A DNA stretch of 64,000 bases, from assembly GCF_028401955.1 (NCBI RefSeq), contig NZ_JAQOTJ010000003.1, forward strand, positions 372,001 through 436,000. The letters run 5' to 3'. Under the pieces are notes generated by a model. The model made no database searches and had not been told where the DNA came from. It saw only the letters and a list, made by a program, of their open reading frames with translations. The translations under genes and the position numbers were made by a program. The DNA comes from Bacillus sp. BP-3. GTDB lineage: Bacteria > Bacillota > Bacilli > Bacillales > Bacillaceae_G. Each line of letters starts with the position of its first letter. The stretch's first letter is position 1. Shown piece by piece: positions 18,373-26,892 of this stretch.

Positions 18373-18396
18373 TTTTGATAAAGTGAGTTAAAAGAA

Positions 18397-18444
18397 AATG
18401 CCTCAAAGACTATGATCTACTTTGTTCTTTGAGGCATTCTTTTT
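18397..18444 (+). terminator. terminator of the moxR operon
   Basis: AATGCCTCAAAG pairs with CTTTGAGGCATT and is followed by CTTTTT, 25 bases after the transglutaminase stop. It abuts the convergent truncated dinB frame. Confidence 0.9.
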
Positions 18445-18733
18445 AAATAAATATAGAGGAGAGATAGCTAACTTCTAATCCCTCCGCCAACCTATTCATA
18501 TCTTCTACATTCACTTTAGATTTAGTAAGCATCTCTCCATTCACCATCCCTTCAAGGCACTCCACTAAAATATATCGATTCCAATACATGAAATGAGAGA
18601 TAATTGCAGCCGTTGACCATTTCCCCTCACAAATAGGACTAAAAAATAACTTTTCATTTACTGTCTCTAAAAAAATAAGAAAAGGGATTAACTGATTTAG
18701 TTCTCCAATAATACAATGAGTTGACTTTTTCAT
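18443..18733 (-). pseudogene. DinB-family protein, 3' truncated
   Basis: A 96-residue frame with an excellent AGGAGAGGAG site. It matches the first half of DinB/YfiT-fold proteins (ICEGKWSTAAIISHFMYWNRY, the first metal-binding helix region). The family is about 150 residues; after DMNRLAEGLE the sequence diverges into a short tail, SYLSSIFI, that runs into the neighbouring operon terminator. The helices holding the other metal-binding histidines are missing. It is probably non-functional. Deletion at the junction near 18480 is inferred. Confidence 0.7.
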
Positions 18734-18753
18734 AATCTCCTCTCCTTTGTCTT

Positions 18754-18801
18754 AAACGTGTATAACCTCGTTCTAATTTTAGAACGGGGTTATACACGTT
18801 T
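18754..18801. repeat. perfect long inverted repeat, related copy at 58136
   Basis: The arms AAACGTGTATAACC(T/C)CGTTCTAA pair almost perfectly around a TTTT loop. The block TTTAGAACGGGGTTAT (18778-18793) is identical at 58149-58164. It may end transcription of the isochorismatase gene. Confidence 0.75.
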
Positions 18802-18865
18802 GACTTTACCATATTTTAAAAAATAGCAATAACGCGCTTTTCAAGTTAAGTGAATAATTAAAGAT

Positions 18866-19423
18866 TTACCGATAATTGTCATGGATTGGTTGGAACAAAT
18901 CTTCTTTGCTAGTTCGAACAACAGAAAAATTGTCAACATTGTAATGACCATGAAGTATTTCATTATGATGACTGATAATCTTCTCAGCAGGTAGAATGGA
19001 AGAATCCGTCGTCGAATGACCATCCCCTACTAAAGTAACATCAAAATGATTCACCGTTGCAGTTCTAACCGCTGTGTCAATACAGTGTTCTGTTTTACAT
19101 CCCATCATAACAAGATGTTCGATCTCGTTTCCCTTTAAAAAATCCATTAATGGTGTTCCATAAAACGCATTTGTAGCTGCTTTATCAAATATTTTTGCGG
19201 AAGTTGGCACATTTATTTTCGTGTGTATTTGAAACCCGGGACCTTTTCCTTCAGTAACATCCTTATCCCTTATAAAGATGATTAAAGCGTGTGATTCTAA
19301 TGCCTTATTAATAACTAAATTAATGTTATCTAATAAGGCTTCTTTATTAAACACACTTTTCGTTTCATTATTGCCATCAACTAATTCTTGTTGAACATCA
19401 ATGATTAGCAAAGCTTGGTTCAA
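18866..19423 (-). CDS. isochorismatase-family cysteine hydrolase
   Basis: A 185-residue hydrolase. The family signature is LLIIDVQQELVDGN (catalytic aspartate), followed by the lysine region and VMMGCKTEHCIDTAVRTA, with the nucleophilic cysteine in KTEHCID. Length is normal. The start is TTG 19423, preceded by AGGGG about 9 bases upstream. Related enzymes act on nicotinamide or other amides; the substrate cannot be assigned. It is monocistronic. Confidence 0.9.
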   Translation of the reverse strand: MNQALLIIDVQQELVDGNNETKSVFNKEALLDNINLVINKALESHALIIFIRDKDVTEGKGPGFQIHTKINVPTSAKIFDKAATNAFYGTPLMDFLKGNEIEHLVMMGCKTEHCIDTAVRTATVNHFDVTLVGDGHSTTDSSILPAEKIISHHNEILHGHYNVDNFSVVRTSKEDLFQPIHDNYR

Positions 19424-19650
19424 TAGAAAAACCCCTATTCATTATAATTTTTTACACCTGTTCTCCAAACCTATCTTCATTATAAGATTCATAATATCGC
19501 CCCCTCTATCTTTTAACTTATTTCGTGATAGAACTATACAATCCTCTTTTTCAACCTAGCATCATTTAAAAACTATTTTCCTTTTGTTATTCAATTATAC
19601 GGTCCTTTAATCAAATAATTAATTTTTCCTGAAGATAAACCAAGGCTAAG

Positions 19651-19681
19651 AAAAAAGTCAATTGAACAAATTGACTTTTTT
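19651..19681. terminator. bidirectional terminator
   Basis: AAAAAAGTCAATT pairs perfectly with AATTGACTTTTTT around GAACA, with T-runs on both strands. Confidence 0.75.
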
Positions 19682-19682
19682 C

Positions 19683-19978
19683 CCGACTATGTATTAGAGC
19701 AACTGATTCCTTCAAGTTACATTGAACAAGCAACATCTGTCCAAATAAAGACCAACGATTTTAATCCTTATTTTGCTACGGCAGACCATCATCAAGGATA
19801 CGGCTATCAAATCTAGATGAACTCTTACTCTAATTCATATCGTATGGATGGTTTATATGGTCAATATGTTGTAATGCTGCCACATAAAAATGCAGTTATA
19901 ACATATATTTCAAATAAACCACAAAATATGACAGGTGTTCTTGAACTTACATGGGAGACATTAATCGATAAACTATAA
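19683..19978 (+). pseudogene. C-terminal remnant of a serine beta-lactamase-family hydrolase
   Basis: A readable frame of 97 codons: SYIEQATSVQIKTND, then GYGYQI, a TAG stop at 19814-19816, then MNSYSNSYRMDGLYGQYVVM and IDKL before TAA. This is the tail of the class C beta-lactamase-like/esterase family (GYGYQFWMN then DGLYGQYV). TAG occupies the tryptophan codon, consistent with TGG to TAG. The N-terminal three quarters are absent, and the fragment starts right after a terminator hairpin. Confidence 0.8.
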
Positions 19979-20040
19979 TCTTATCGAGGATTATATGTTG
20001 TTATGTTAATACGCATTCTTCTTATTATATGTAACAAAGA

Positions 20041-20070
20041 TATTAGCTTGTTCAAGTAAACAAGCTAATA
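20041..20070. repeat. inverted repeat 1 of a hairpin series
   Basis: TATTAGCTTGTT pairs with AACAAGCTAATA around a 6-base loop. No T-run follows. Confidence 0.6.
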
Positions 20071-20119
20071 GAAACATATTGTTATGCCATTAAAGGGTGC
20101 GATTGTTAAGCAAGAAGTA

Positions 20120-20168
20120 AAAGGGCGATACATATTATATATGAATAATATGTATCGCCCTTTATTTT
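20120..20168 (+). terminator. inverted repeat 2, terminator-like
   Basis: AAAGGGCGATACATATTAT pairs exactly with its complement at 20145-20163 and is followed by ATTTTTA. Confidence 0.7.
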
Positions 20169-20287
20169 TAATGAGTTTCTAGAATTTAGGTCTTGATAAA
20201 ATTACCTAATTTAGGCTTCTTTTTATCTTACACCGTAAAGTGAATGTTATAATAAACGACCTAAATTAATATAATATTTGACAGTGA

Positions 20288-20333
20288 AATTCTTAAATAG
20301 ATGGCAATGGCCTTTGTCATCTATTTAAGAATT
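20288..20333. repeat. inverted repeat 3
   Basis: AAATTCTTAAATAGATG pairs perfectly with CATCTATTTAAGAATTT around a 12-base loop. There is no T-run beyond the stem. Confidence 0.65.
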
Positions 20334-20357
20334 TCGTGTATTAATTAGAGTACTATG

Positions 20358-20404
20358 AAGAGAGGATAGTTCGTTTAATATAGAAACGAGTATCCTCTCT
20401 TTTT
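20358..20404 (+). terminator. inverted repeat 4, terminator-like
   Basis: AAGAGAGGATA pairs with TATCCTCTCTT, with a nested GTTCGTTT/AAACGAG pairing, followed by TTTTA. It is 136 bases before the next gene. Confidence 0.65.
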
Positions 20405-20539
20405 ATACATATTAAAAATATAAACAGGTTGTTTGAATGTTTAAACTATACAAGCAGACCAAGAAAAATCTAAATATTTCTTTTTGTGGTAATATAAGGA
20501 TTGAAAACAACTTATTTTAAGTCTAAAGGAGACGTTTAA

Positions 20540-21469
20540 ATGACAACAATAAGGATTGAGAGAGCATCTATTATAGACGCTGAAACATTAACAGAAATTT
20601 CGAAAAGAACCTTTGGTGAAGAAGCAAAAAAATGGCTCCCAGACCAAGAAAGTATAATTGACTATAACATTCAGCCACCAGGTTATGCTTCAATTGAAAT
20701 GACCAAGTATATGATTAATGAATTAAATTTCTTCAAAATTTTTTACAACGAAACGATTGTGGGGGGAATTATTGTCACGATTTCAGGTCACTCTTTTGGG
20801 AGGATAGACCGTATTTTTGTAGACCCTAACTATCAAGGGAAAGGCATAGGATCAAAAGTCATAACTTTGATAGAAAAAGAGTTTTTAAATGTGCGAGCTT
20901 GGGATCTTGAAACATCTAGTAAACAGATCAACAACCACTTCTTTTATGAAAAGATGGGATATGAAGCAATCTTTAAAACAGAAGATGAATATTGTTACAT
21001 AAAGAGAATAGAAACTTCATCAGGAATAGTAAACTTAGTTGAAAATGAGGATATTTCAGATACCCAATATGAAAACTGTAATATGGCTAAGACAGAGTGT
21101 TATCAAGTAACTCTAAAAGGCAGTTCGTTTAGCAACAGTAATATGATGAGCAGCCATATTAACAACTGTAATCTCAGTCATTCAAAGTTTCACAATATAA
21201 ATTTAAAAAACACATTGTTTGCCGATTTAAATTTTTCTAATAGCGAAATGGCTTTAGTGACGTTAGATGGGGTTCGTTTCGTTGATACAAATCTTGGAGA
21301 TCAGGACAATCCAATCACGTTTAATAGATGCAACCTCAAAGGAAGTAAAATCACTCATAGTAATCTTAGGAATGTAGAAATACAGCAAAGTGATATCACA
21401 GGTATGAAGATAAACAATATCCCAGTTGCAGATCTTCTTGAGTTGTATTATCAAGTAAATAAAAAGTAA
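20540..21469 (+). CDS. GNAT acetyltransferase fused to a pentapeptide-repeat-like domain
   Basis: A 309-residue protein. Residues 1-150 are a GNAT domain (acetyl-CoA site DPNYQGKGIGSKVITLIEKE; NNHFFYEKMGYEAI). Residues about 165-300 form a run of five-residue repeats, A/S-(N/D/H)-(L/M/F)-xx, for example FSNSNMMSSHINNCNLSHSK and FNRCNLKGSKITHSNLRNVE, typical of a right-handed beta-helix. The fusion is uncommon. The repeat part may bind a partner or mimic DNA as in Qnr-type proteins, but that is not shown. ATG has AAAGGAGACG. It stands alone, with a terminator at 21534. Confidence 0.88.
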   Translation: MTTIRIERASIIDAETLTEISKRTFGEEAKKWLPDQESIIDYNIQPPGYASIEMTKYMINELNFFKIFYNETIVGGIIVTISGHSFGRIDRIFVDPNYQGKGIGSKVITLIEKEFLNVRAWDLETSSKQINNHFFYEKMGYEAIFKTEDEYCYIKRIETSSGIVNLVENEDISDTQYENCNMAKTECYQVTLKGSSFSNSNMMSSHINNCNLSHSKFHNINLKNTLFADLNFSNSEMALVTLDGVRFVDTNLGDQDNPITFNRCNLKGSKITHSNLRNVEIQQSDITGMKINNIPVADLLELYYQVNKK

Positions 21470-21533
21470 TCAATGTACGCATAAAAAACACTAGCCTTTA
21501 TTTAATGAACGTTTGTTTTAAATAGCAATTTTT

Positions 21534-21585
21534 AAAGGAGCTTATCTATTTATCTTGTCTAGGAAGTGAGCTCCTTTATTTTCTA
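21534..21585 (+). terminator. terminator after the GNAT/pentapeptide gene
   Basis: AAAGGAGCT pairs with AGCTCCTTT (21569-21577), followed by ATTTTCT. Confidence 0.65.
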
Positions 21586-21625
21586 ATTGCTTATTATAAA
21601 AAGTGATCATAAACCTCCCTTTGAT

Positions 21626-22969
21626 TTATATAAGTTTTATTTCATCGATAATCTTATATATCCCCTCTTCAATCCTTTCTATTTTTACATTCGATACATT
21701 CAGCTTCAATATTTTTTCTTTTGGAAACGAAGATAAATAATTTTTTTCAATCGAATCTACTATTACTTTAGTTTGTAGTAACTTTCGAATAAGCGGTCGA
21801 ACGATAATCTTCTTATTTAAAATGATGTGTGTATGCACACACGGCAAATTTGCATCATGATATCGAAATAACTGATTGTTTATGCTACTCCATTCTTTCA
21901 AAGAATCAGCTAACTTCTTGGATCTTTCATAATAGGAAGCACGAATTTTTTGTTTATGCCGATCAAACATCCCGCTCTTTATGTAAACCTCTAGCGCTGC
22001 TTGTGAAATCATCGAGCTATCGATATCTTGTAATTTTTTATATGTTAAGAAACTTTCAGTTAAACAATTAGGTATAACGGCAACACCAACACGGAGTCCA
22101 GGAAAAATAATTTTAGAGTAACTTTTCAAATAAATAACATGAGAGCAATCATCATAACTATACATCGGATCTGCTTTAGTATCTCTTTCTAAATCCGCTA
22201 AATAATCATCTTCCACAATGAACACATCATACTTTTTCGCTAAGCGGACAATAGTTTCTTTTTCTTTCTTAGAATACGATGTTCCTAATGGATTATGAAA
22301 TCTCGGCATCGTATAAAAGAATTTAATGTCTTCTGTTCGAAAAATACGTTCTAATTTATTTAAGTCAATCCCTTCAGCTGTTCGTTCTATGCCAATCACC
22401 GGGATGCTGTTCGTTTCTAAATATTCGATATACAAATGATAACTTGGTTGTTCAATTAAAATTGTTTTCTTGTTATTTGGAAATGGAATAGAAGTTAACA
22501 AAGATAATGCTTGCTGTACACCTGATGTAATAAAAATATTTTCTTCATTCGTAAATACTTGATAGTTTGTTAGTTGTCTTTGAACAACTCGAATTAACGA
22601 AGGCAAGCCTTTCGGAGTTCCATATATAAATAAATCATTTTTGTATGTATCAATTGCTTTATTTATGCAATGCTGAAAATCCAAATATGGAAAAACATCT
22701 GGATCAGGCGCAGATGTTGCAAAGTCTATGACACTACTATGTCTAACATGATTTTCATTTGTTTTTTTCACAACATAGTATCCGCTCTTCAAAACGGAGT
22801 ATATCAAATGTCTTTTTTCTAGCTCTTGAAGCGCACGAATTATGGTACTTTTCGTGCATTGAAAACGGGTACTTAATGATCGAATAGAAGGTAATTTATC
22901 TCCTTCTTTCAATTCACCAGTTTGAATTAACTTTTCTAAATCATTAAAAACAATTAAATATTTATACAC
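21626..22969 (-). CDS. MocR-family regulator (GntR plus aminotransferase-like domain)
   Basis: A 447-residue protein. The GntR helix-turn-helix at residues 15-70 includes LPSIRSLSTRFQCTKSTIIR. The aminotransferase-fold domain follows, with the PLP lysine in YLKSYSKIIFPGLRVG. The GTG 22969 start has a perfect AAGGAGGTG site. It is divergent from an EamA-type transporter, a frequent MocR/transporter pairing, so it probably controls the exporter and itself through sites at 22995-23071. The ligand is unknown. Confidence 0.92.
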   Translation of the reverse strand: MYKYLIVFNDLEKLIQTGELKEGDKLPSIRSLSTRFQCTKSTIIRALQELEKRHLIYSVLKSGYYVVKKTNENHVRHSSVIDFATSAPDPDVFPYLDFQHCINKAIDTYKNDLFIYGTPKGLPSLIRVVQRQLTNYQVFTNEENIFITSGVQQALSLLTSIPFPNNKKTILIEQPSYHLYIEYLETNSIPVIGIERTAEGIDLNKLERIFRTEDIKFFYTMPRFHNPLGTSYSKKEKETIVRLAKKYDVFIVEDDYLADLERDTKADPMYSYDDCSHVIYLKSYSKIIFPGLRVGVAVIPNCLTESFLTYKKLQDIDSSMISQAALEVYIKSGMFDRHKQKIRASYYERSKKLADSLKEWSSINNQLFRYHDANLPCVHTHIILNKKIIVRPLIRKLLQTKVIVDSIEKNYLSSFPKEKILKLNVSNVKIERIEEGIYKIIDEIKLI

Positions 22970-22994
22970 GTTTACACCTCCTTCTTTATATTTT

Positions 22995-23006
22995 TGTACC
23001 GGTACA
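22995..23006. promoter_or_regulatory. palindrome 1 in the mocR/EamA divergent region
   Basis: TGTACCGGTACA, a perfect 12-base palindrome 26 bases upstream of the mocR start. Confidence 0.45.
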
Positions 23007-23059
23007 GATCATATTTATTTGTATTGTAGCACCCACAAGAAAGTATTACCATTTACATA

Positions 23060-23071
23060 TACTGGCCAGTA
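23060..23071. promoter_or_regulatory. palindrome 2 in the mocR/EamA divergent region
   Basis: TACTGGCCAGTA, a second perfect 12-base palindrome, 65 bases (about six turns) from the first and 28 bases upstream of the EamA start. Confidence 0.45.
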
Positions 23072-23098
23072 AGAAAATTGATGATACGAGGTGTTATT

Positions 23099-24031
23099 AT
23101 GACACAAACAAAAAAAGCTTACGCCGCAGCAATCCTTTATACATCTATAATTGGTTTTTCATTTATGTTTGTAAAACTGACCCTTACAATCACAGGGCCG
23201 CTGGATACATTGGCTCATCGATTTACTGTTTCTTTTCTAACCGCATCCATTCCAGTCATATTCGGTTTGATTAAATTAAATATTACGTTTAAAAATATGC
23301 TTTCTATTTTACCTGTAGCCATTCTATATCCAGCATTATTCTTTACTTTTCAAGCATTTGGATTAGTGTATACATCTTCATCTGAAGCAGGAATTATTCA
23401 AGCTACCATTCCAATTTTCACAATGGTATGCGCTTCTTACTTTTTAAAAGAACGAACAACAATTTGGCAAAAAATTTCGCTTCTTTTATCCGTATCTGGG
23501 GTCATTTTCATTTTCACTATGAAAGGATTAGGCTCCCATACTACTAGTTTTACCGGCGTTATACTGATTCTCTTATCAGCATTATCATCAGCTGGCTATA
23601 ACGTACTAGCACGAAAGATGACAAAACAATTTCGATTAATTGATGTAACGTATATGATGACTGTAATTGGATTTGTTTGCTTTAATACATTATCTATCGG
23701 AAACCATATTGCAGCTGGAACTATACATTTATATTTTCAGCCCTTTACAAACTCGTTATTTTTAGTTTCCATCTTATATTTAGGAATCCTTTCATCACTG
23801 TTAACAGCATTCCTATCAAATTACGCTTTATCCATTGTAGAAGCATCGAAAATGAGTGTATTTAGCAATGTGTCTACTTTAATTACAATGTTCGCTGGTG
23901 TTATCTTCTTACAAGAAGAGCTCGCGTATTACCATATTATTGGGGCAATCATAATTATACTCGGCGTATTAGGTACAAACTTTTTAGATGAAAAATTTAT
24001 TTCAGCGAAGAAGAAAAACGTTAGTGCGTAG
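23099..24031 (+). CDS. EamA/DMT-family transporter
   Basis: A 310-residue protein with about ten membrane segments in two EamA repeats. Features include SSEAGIIQATIPIF at the end of the first repeat and SIVEASKMSVFSNVSTLITM in the second. The chosen ATG 23099 has GAGGTG 5 bases upstream; an earlier TTG at 23078 is open but lacks a site. Family members export or import small metabolites, often amino acids. The divergent MocR regulator suggests an amino-acid or vitamin B6-related cargo, which is inferred. Confidence 0.9.
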   Translation: MTQTKKAYAAAILYTSIIGFSFMFVKLTLTITGPLDTLAHRFTVSFLTASIPVIFGLIKLNITFKNMLSILPVAILYPALFFTFQAFGLVYTSSSEAGIIQATIPIFTMVCASYFLKERTTIWQKISLLLSVSGVIFIFTMKGLGSHTTSFTGVILILLSALSSAGYNVLARKMTKQFRLIDVTYMMTVIGFVCFNTLSIGNHIAAGTIHLYFQPFTNSLFLVSILYLGILSSLLTAFLSNYALSIVEASKMSVFSNVSTLITMFAGVIFLQEELAYYHIIGAIIIILGVLGTNFLDEKFISAKKKNVSA

Positions 24032-24035
24032 AAAA

Positions 24036-24068
24036 AAAGCCTGTTTTGATCTAATCAAAACAGGCTTT
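24036..24068. terminator. shared terminator between convergent genes
   Basis: AAAGCCTGTTTTGAT pairs with ATCAAAACAGGCTTT. The T-run on the minus strand (complement of seven A) is strongest. Confidence 0.8.
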
Positions 24069-24097
24069 CAACGATATTAGATACTCTATTCATTATT

Positions 24098-24517
24098 TTA
24101 TAACTGCTCTTGTGCCTCTAATCTAAGCATCGCTCCAAAATATTGCGAAGCAGTCGTAAAAGCAATAAATGCACAAAGTTCACTTATTTCTTTTTCACTA
24201 AAACATTCCCTCAAAATATCAAAAATTGCATTTGATATATCTCCTTTTTGCTTTAAAAATACTTCCGCAAATCCTACAGCAATCGAAATTTTTTCATTAA
24301 ACTTTTCAAGCTCAGGTTTTCCCTTTGCTTTACAATATTCACAACCATTACTTTGTGCTAACGTTCTCCTTACTTGTTCTTTTAATTCAGCAGAGAGTAA
24401 TCCATCTTTTTCTAGTACATCTCCTAAGCGAGACCACCCTTTCATCACTTCTATGTTATGTCCTAAAAGTCTTTGAAATGGTGATTCTCCGAAATTAGAT
24501 TCTATAATTCTTGCCAT
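24098..24517 (-). CDS. carboxymuconolactone decarboxylase/AhpD-like protein
   Basis: A 139-residue helical protein with the redox-type motif SNGCEYCKAKGK (CxxC), as in AhpD-like members of this superfamily, where the pair reacts with peroxide or thiol substrates. The following helix keeps SIAVGFAEVF rather than the usual H-bearing segment, so activity is uncertain. ATG has AAGGAGGTGC. It is divergent from an Lrp-family regulator at 24640 that may control it. Confidence 0.8.
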   Translation of the reverse strand: MARIIESNFGESPFQRLLGHNIEVMKGWSRLGDVLEKDGLLSAELKEQVRRTLAQSNGCEYCKAKGKPELEKFNEKISIAVGFAEVFLKQKGDISNAIFDILRECFSEKEISELCAFIAFTTASQYFGAMLRLEAQEQL

Positions 24518-24639
24518 TTAAAGCACCTCCTTGTTATATTAATAATAAAAAATAAACCCATTTAATCCCATTAAAATAATAACGAATTGAAGAAAAATAT
24601 TTAAAATAATTAACAAAAGAAAGAGGTTTTCTTTAAATA

Positions 24640-25080
24640 ATGAAAATAGATAATATTGATAAAAAAATAATAGATGAATTACATAAAAATAGTCGGTTAT
24701 CAATGAGTGAAATTGGCAGAAGAGTTAATTTATCTTCACCTTCCGTAACAGAACGTGTAAGACAAATGGAATCGTTTGGAATCATAAAAAGATATACTTT
24801 AGAAGTTGCTTATGAGAAATTAGGTTTACCGATCCAATGTATCATAGAAGCAACAGTTAAGAACGGAGACTATAAATCGTTTAAAAATTATATAGAGAAC
24901 CTTCCAAACGTAGAGTTTTGTTATCGTATAGCAGGAAATGCTTGTTATATGCTAAAAATGCAGTTTGAAGATTTCGCTAAAGCAGAGAAATTCATTGAAG
25001 ATGTAAATCCATTTGCACATACTGTTACACATTTTATTTTTTCACCGGTTCAAACAAATTTACGAATTAATACGGACTAA
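24640..25080 (+). CDS. Lrp/AsnC-family transcriptional regulator
   Basis: A 146-residue regulator. The N-terminal helix-turn-helix is IDELHKNSRLSMSEIGRRVNLSSPSVTERVRQME, and the C-terminal RAM domain (about 65-140) includes VEFCYRIAGNACYMLKMQFED. Ligand-sensing regulators of this type usually respond to amino acids. The only ribosome-like site is AGAGG some 13 bases upstream, so translation may be weak. It is divergent from the AhpD-like gene. Confidence 0.93.
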   Translation: MKIDNIDKKIIDELHKNSRLSMSEIGRRVNLSSPSVTERVRQMESFGIIKRYTLEVAYEKLGLPIQCIIEATVKNGDYKSFKNYIENLPNVEFCYRIAGNACYMLKMQFEDFAKAEKFIEDVNPFAHTVTHFIFSPVQTNLRINTD

Positions 25081-25096
25081 ACACCCGCCTAAAAAT

Positions 25097-25142
25097 CACT
25101 AAAGTTTAATAAATTATCCTAAATCTTTAGTGAAAGAATTTG
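25097..25142. repeat. inverted repeat after the Lrp gene
   Basis: CACTAAAG pairs with CTTTAGTG across a 30-base loop. A weak terminator is possible. Confidence 0.35.
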
Positions 25143-25235
25143 AAAAAGATTTAGTTAATCTGATTAGGATTAGCGGACCTTCATCACATTAGTGTAAGAA
25201 ATCAGTTTTCGAAGATATTCGCAGGAGGATTTATT

Positions 25236-25838
25236 ATGAAAAAGAAAATTACTTATAGTGTAATTGTTTTAGTAACTTTATCAGTAGGAACGTACATCAC
25301 TCTAACATATAATGATAAAAAAACAGAAGAAAAAGTTCAGGAAAAACCGAAAGTTCAAACCATTCAAAAGCAACAAAAAGATAGTTATGTAGTTAGCAAT
25401 GATGATTTATCTAAAGCAGCTCAGTCTATTGGAGAAATCAAAAACGAGCAAACTATAAATGACATGATGATAAACATGTCTTTCCAAAAACTCACATTCA
25501 ATGGGAATAATCTTCATGTCCGTGGTACCCGTGATGTAGGTCGAGTTCAAATGACCAAAGAAAACATTCACTACTTAAAAAACAACTTAAATGTTATCAA
25601 TAATGATGAAAGGCCAAAATATGAATCTATTCTGAACAAATGGTACAACGGAAATTTCGAATCTGCAGTTGAAGACTATCGAGAAATTCTTTATTTACGT
25701 TTTGGAAAAAAGCAAAATGTGGAGGGATCTAAACTAGCTAAAAAAACTGATAGCGATGAAAAAGAATATATTCTCCATTTCTTTGGTCAAGAAGGATTAG
25801 CTATTCATAATAAAGAGTGGAAACAGGGCGAGTTGTAG
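25236..25838 (+). CDS. membrane-anchored DUF6241-like protein (divergent member)
   Basis: A 200-residue protein with one N-terminal membrane anchor (residues 4-24), a charged linker, and an extracellular domain from about residue 55 (INDMMINMSFQKL ... MTKENIHYLKNNL ... YESILNKWYNGNFESAVEDYREIL). The order of blocks matches the protein encoded at 27104-27709, which I assign to DUF6241. Function is unknown. ATG has a perfect AGGAGG site. The two genes face each other across a gene-poor region. Confidence 0.65.
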   Translation: MKKKITYSVIVLVTLSVGTYITLTYNDKKTEEKVQEKPKVQTIQKQQKDSYVVSNDDLSKAAQSIGEIKNEQTINDMMINMSFQKLTFNGNNLHVRGTRDVGRVQMTKENIHYLKNNLNVINNDERPKYESILNKWYNGNFESAVEDYREILYLRFGKKQNVEGSKLAKKTDSDEKEYILHFFGQEGLAIHNKEWKQGEL

Positions 25839-26301
25839 AAATAAAGCTAAATTTCACTCCACTAGGAAGTACAATGTTTTTACTCTACAATACGATATTT
25901 CCACTGTAAAAAAATTAAAACACTTCAATTTAATATCGAATTGAAGTGAACATAATGCAAAGTCTTAAATCTTTAAATTGGATATCACTATCTTTTTACC
26001 ATTGTTTATTTATAATGCTGCCGTATTAGTTTCAATGATTGTTATATAAAATGAGTTTGGTTAGGTGCGTTTACTTATTTAGAAATATAAAGTACAAGAT
26101 GAAATAAAAAAGTAGCTGATAAGCTACTTTAGTCGTTTAAGTATTCATTCTATATTTCTTCATGTATTGATATCGATACATTATATATTCGCAAAATTCA
26201 ACTTTTGATTTGCTATTCTTTGCTACACACTAATGTCTCATAATCAAATATTCTTAAGACTTAGAGCAGATATTTTATCTACATTGTCTTCATTTATTTC
26301 G
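25839..26301. other. gene-free stretch with two hairpins
   Basis: No gene is seen. CACTTCAATT/AATTGAAGTG at 25921-25948 and AAAGTAGCT/AGCTACTTT at 26109-26130 are inverted repeats whose T-runs lie on the minus strand. They could end transcripts coming from 26394 or from further right. Confidence 0.5.
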
Positions 26302-26394
26302 TTACAATATCAAAGACCCGTCTATTTCTTCAGCTGTGCGAACACAATACAATAAAAACATTCCGTATGAGATGATTAATGTTAACCAGATCAT
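26302..26394 (-). CDS. 30-residue hydrophobic small protein
   Basis: A short ORF: MIWLTLIISYGMFLLYCVRT, then AEEIDGSLIL and TAA. The ATG is preceded by AAGGAGTG with ideal spacing (26401-26407). One membrane segment (residues 2-17) is followed by a short charged tail. A terminator-like hairpin lies about 170 bases downstream (26109-26130). The family is not recognised; it may be a small membrane regulator or a toxin-like peptide. Confidence 0.55.
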   Translation of the reverse strand: MIWLTLIISYGMFLLYCVRTAEEIDGSLIL

Positions 26395-26892
26395 GTGCTC
26401 ACTCCTTATCTTTTACTAATTTTTAATTGATTCCTATATTGTTAGTTTAATTCTTTTATTTTAATGTAGAAATTCATTTTCCTTACATCTGTCTTACATT
26501 ATTGTAAGTTATCTACCTCAATTGTTCATTTTAATAAAACCCACATTTATTGTGTAAATTCTACATAACAAAAAAGCACCTATTATCATAGGTACTTCAG
26601 ATTTATACATATTTAGTATGAAATGAAAAAAGAATATGTACAAAGCGTATTCCTTGTTTACTTCTTTATAGAAATATTTATATTACTGGTGTGCATGTTA
26701 AAGGAATAGGTAACTGTAACAGTAAACATAATTCTATCCTATTTTTTATAGTTTTAGAATAAAGTTTGATTAAGAATAGATTGCTAAATCCTATTCGGAC
26801 ATAAATAAGGATCCTCCATTTGAAAGTAAGGATAAACAATCTCAATAAAAACAAATAATTTTAAAATAGCTTTAAATAAGTGAAACCCTATT

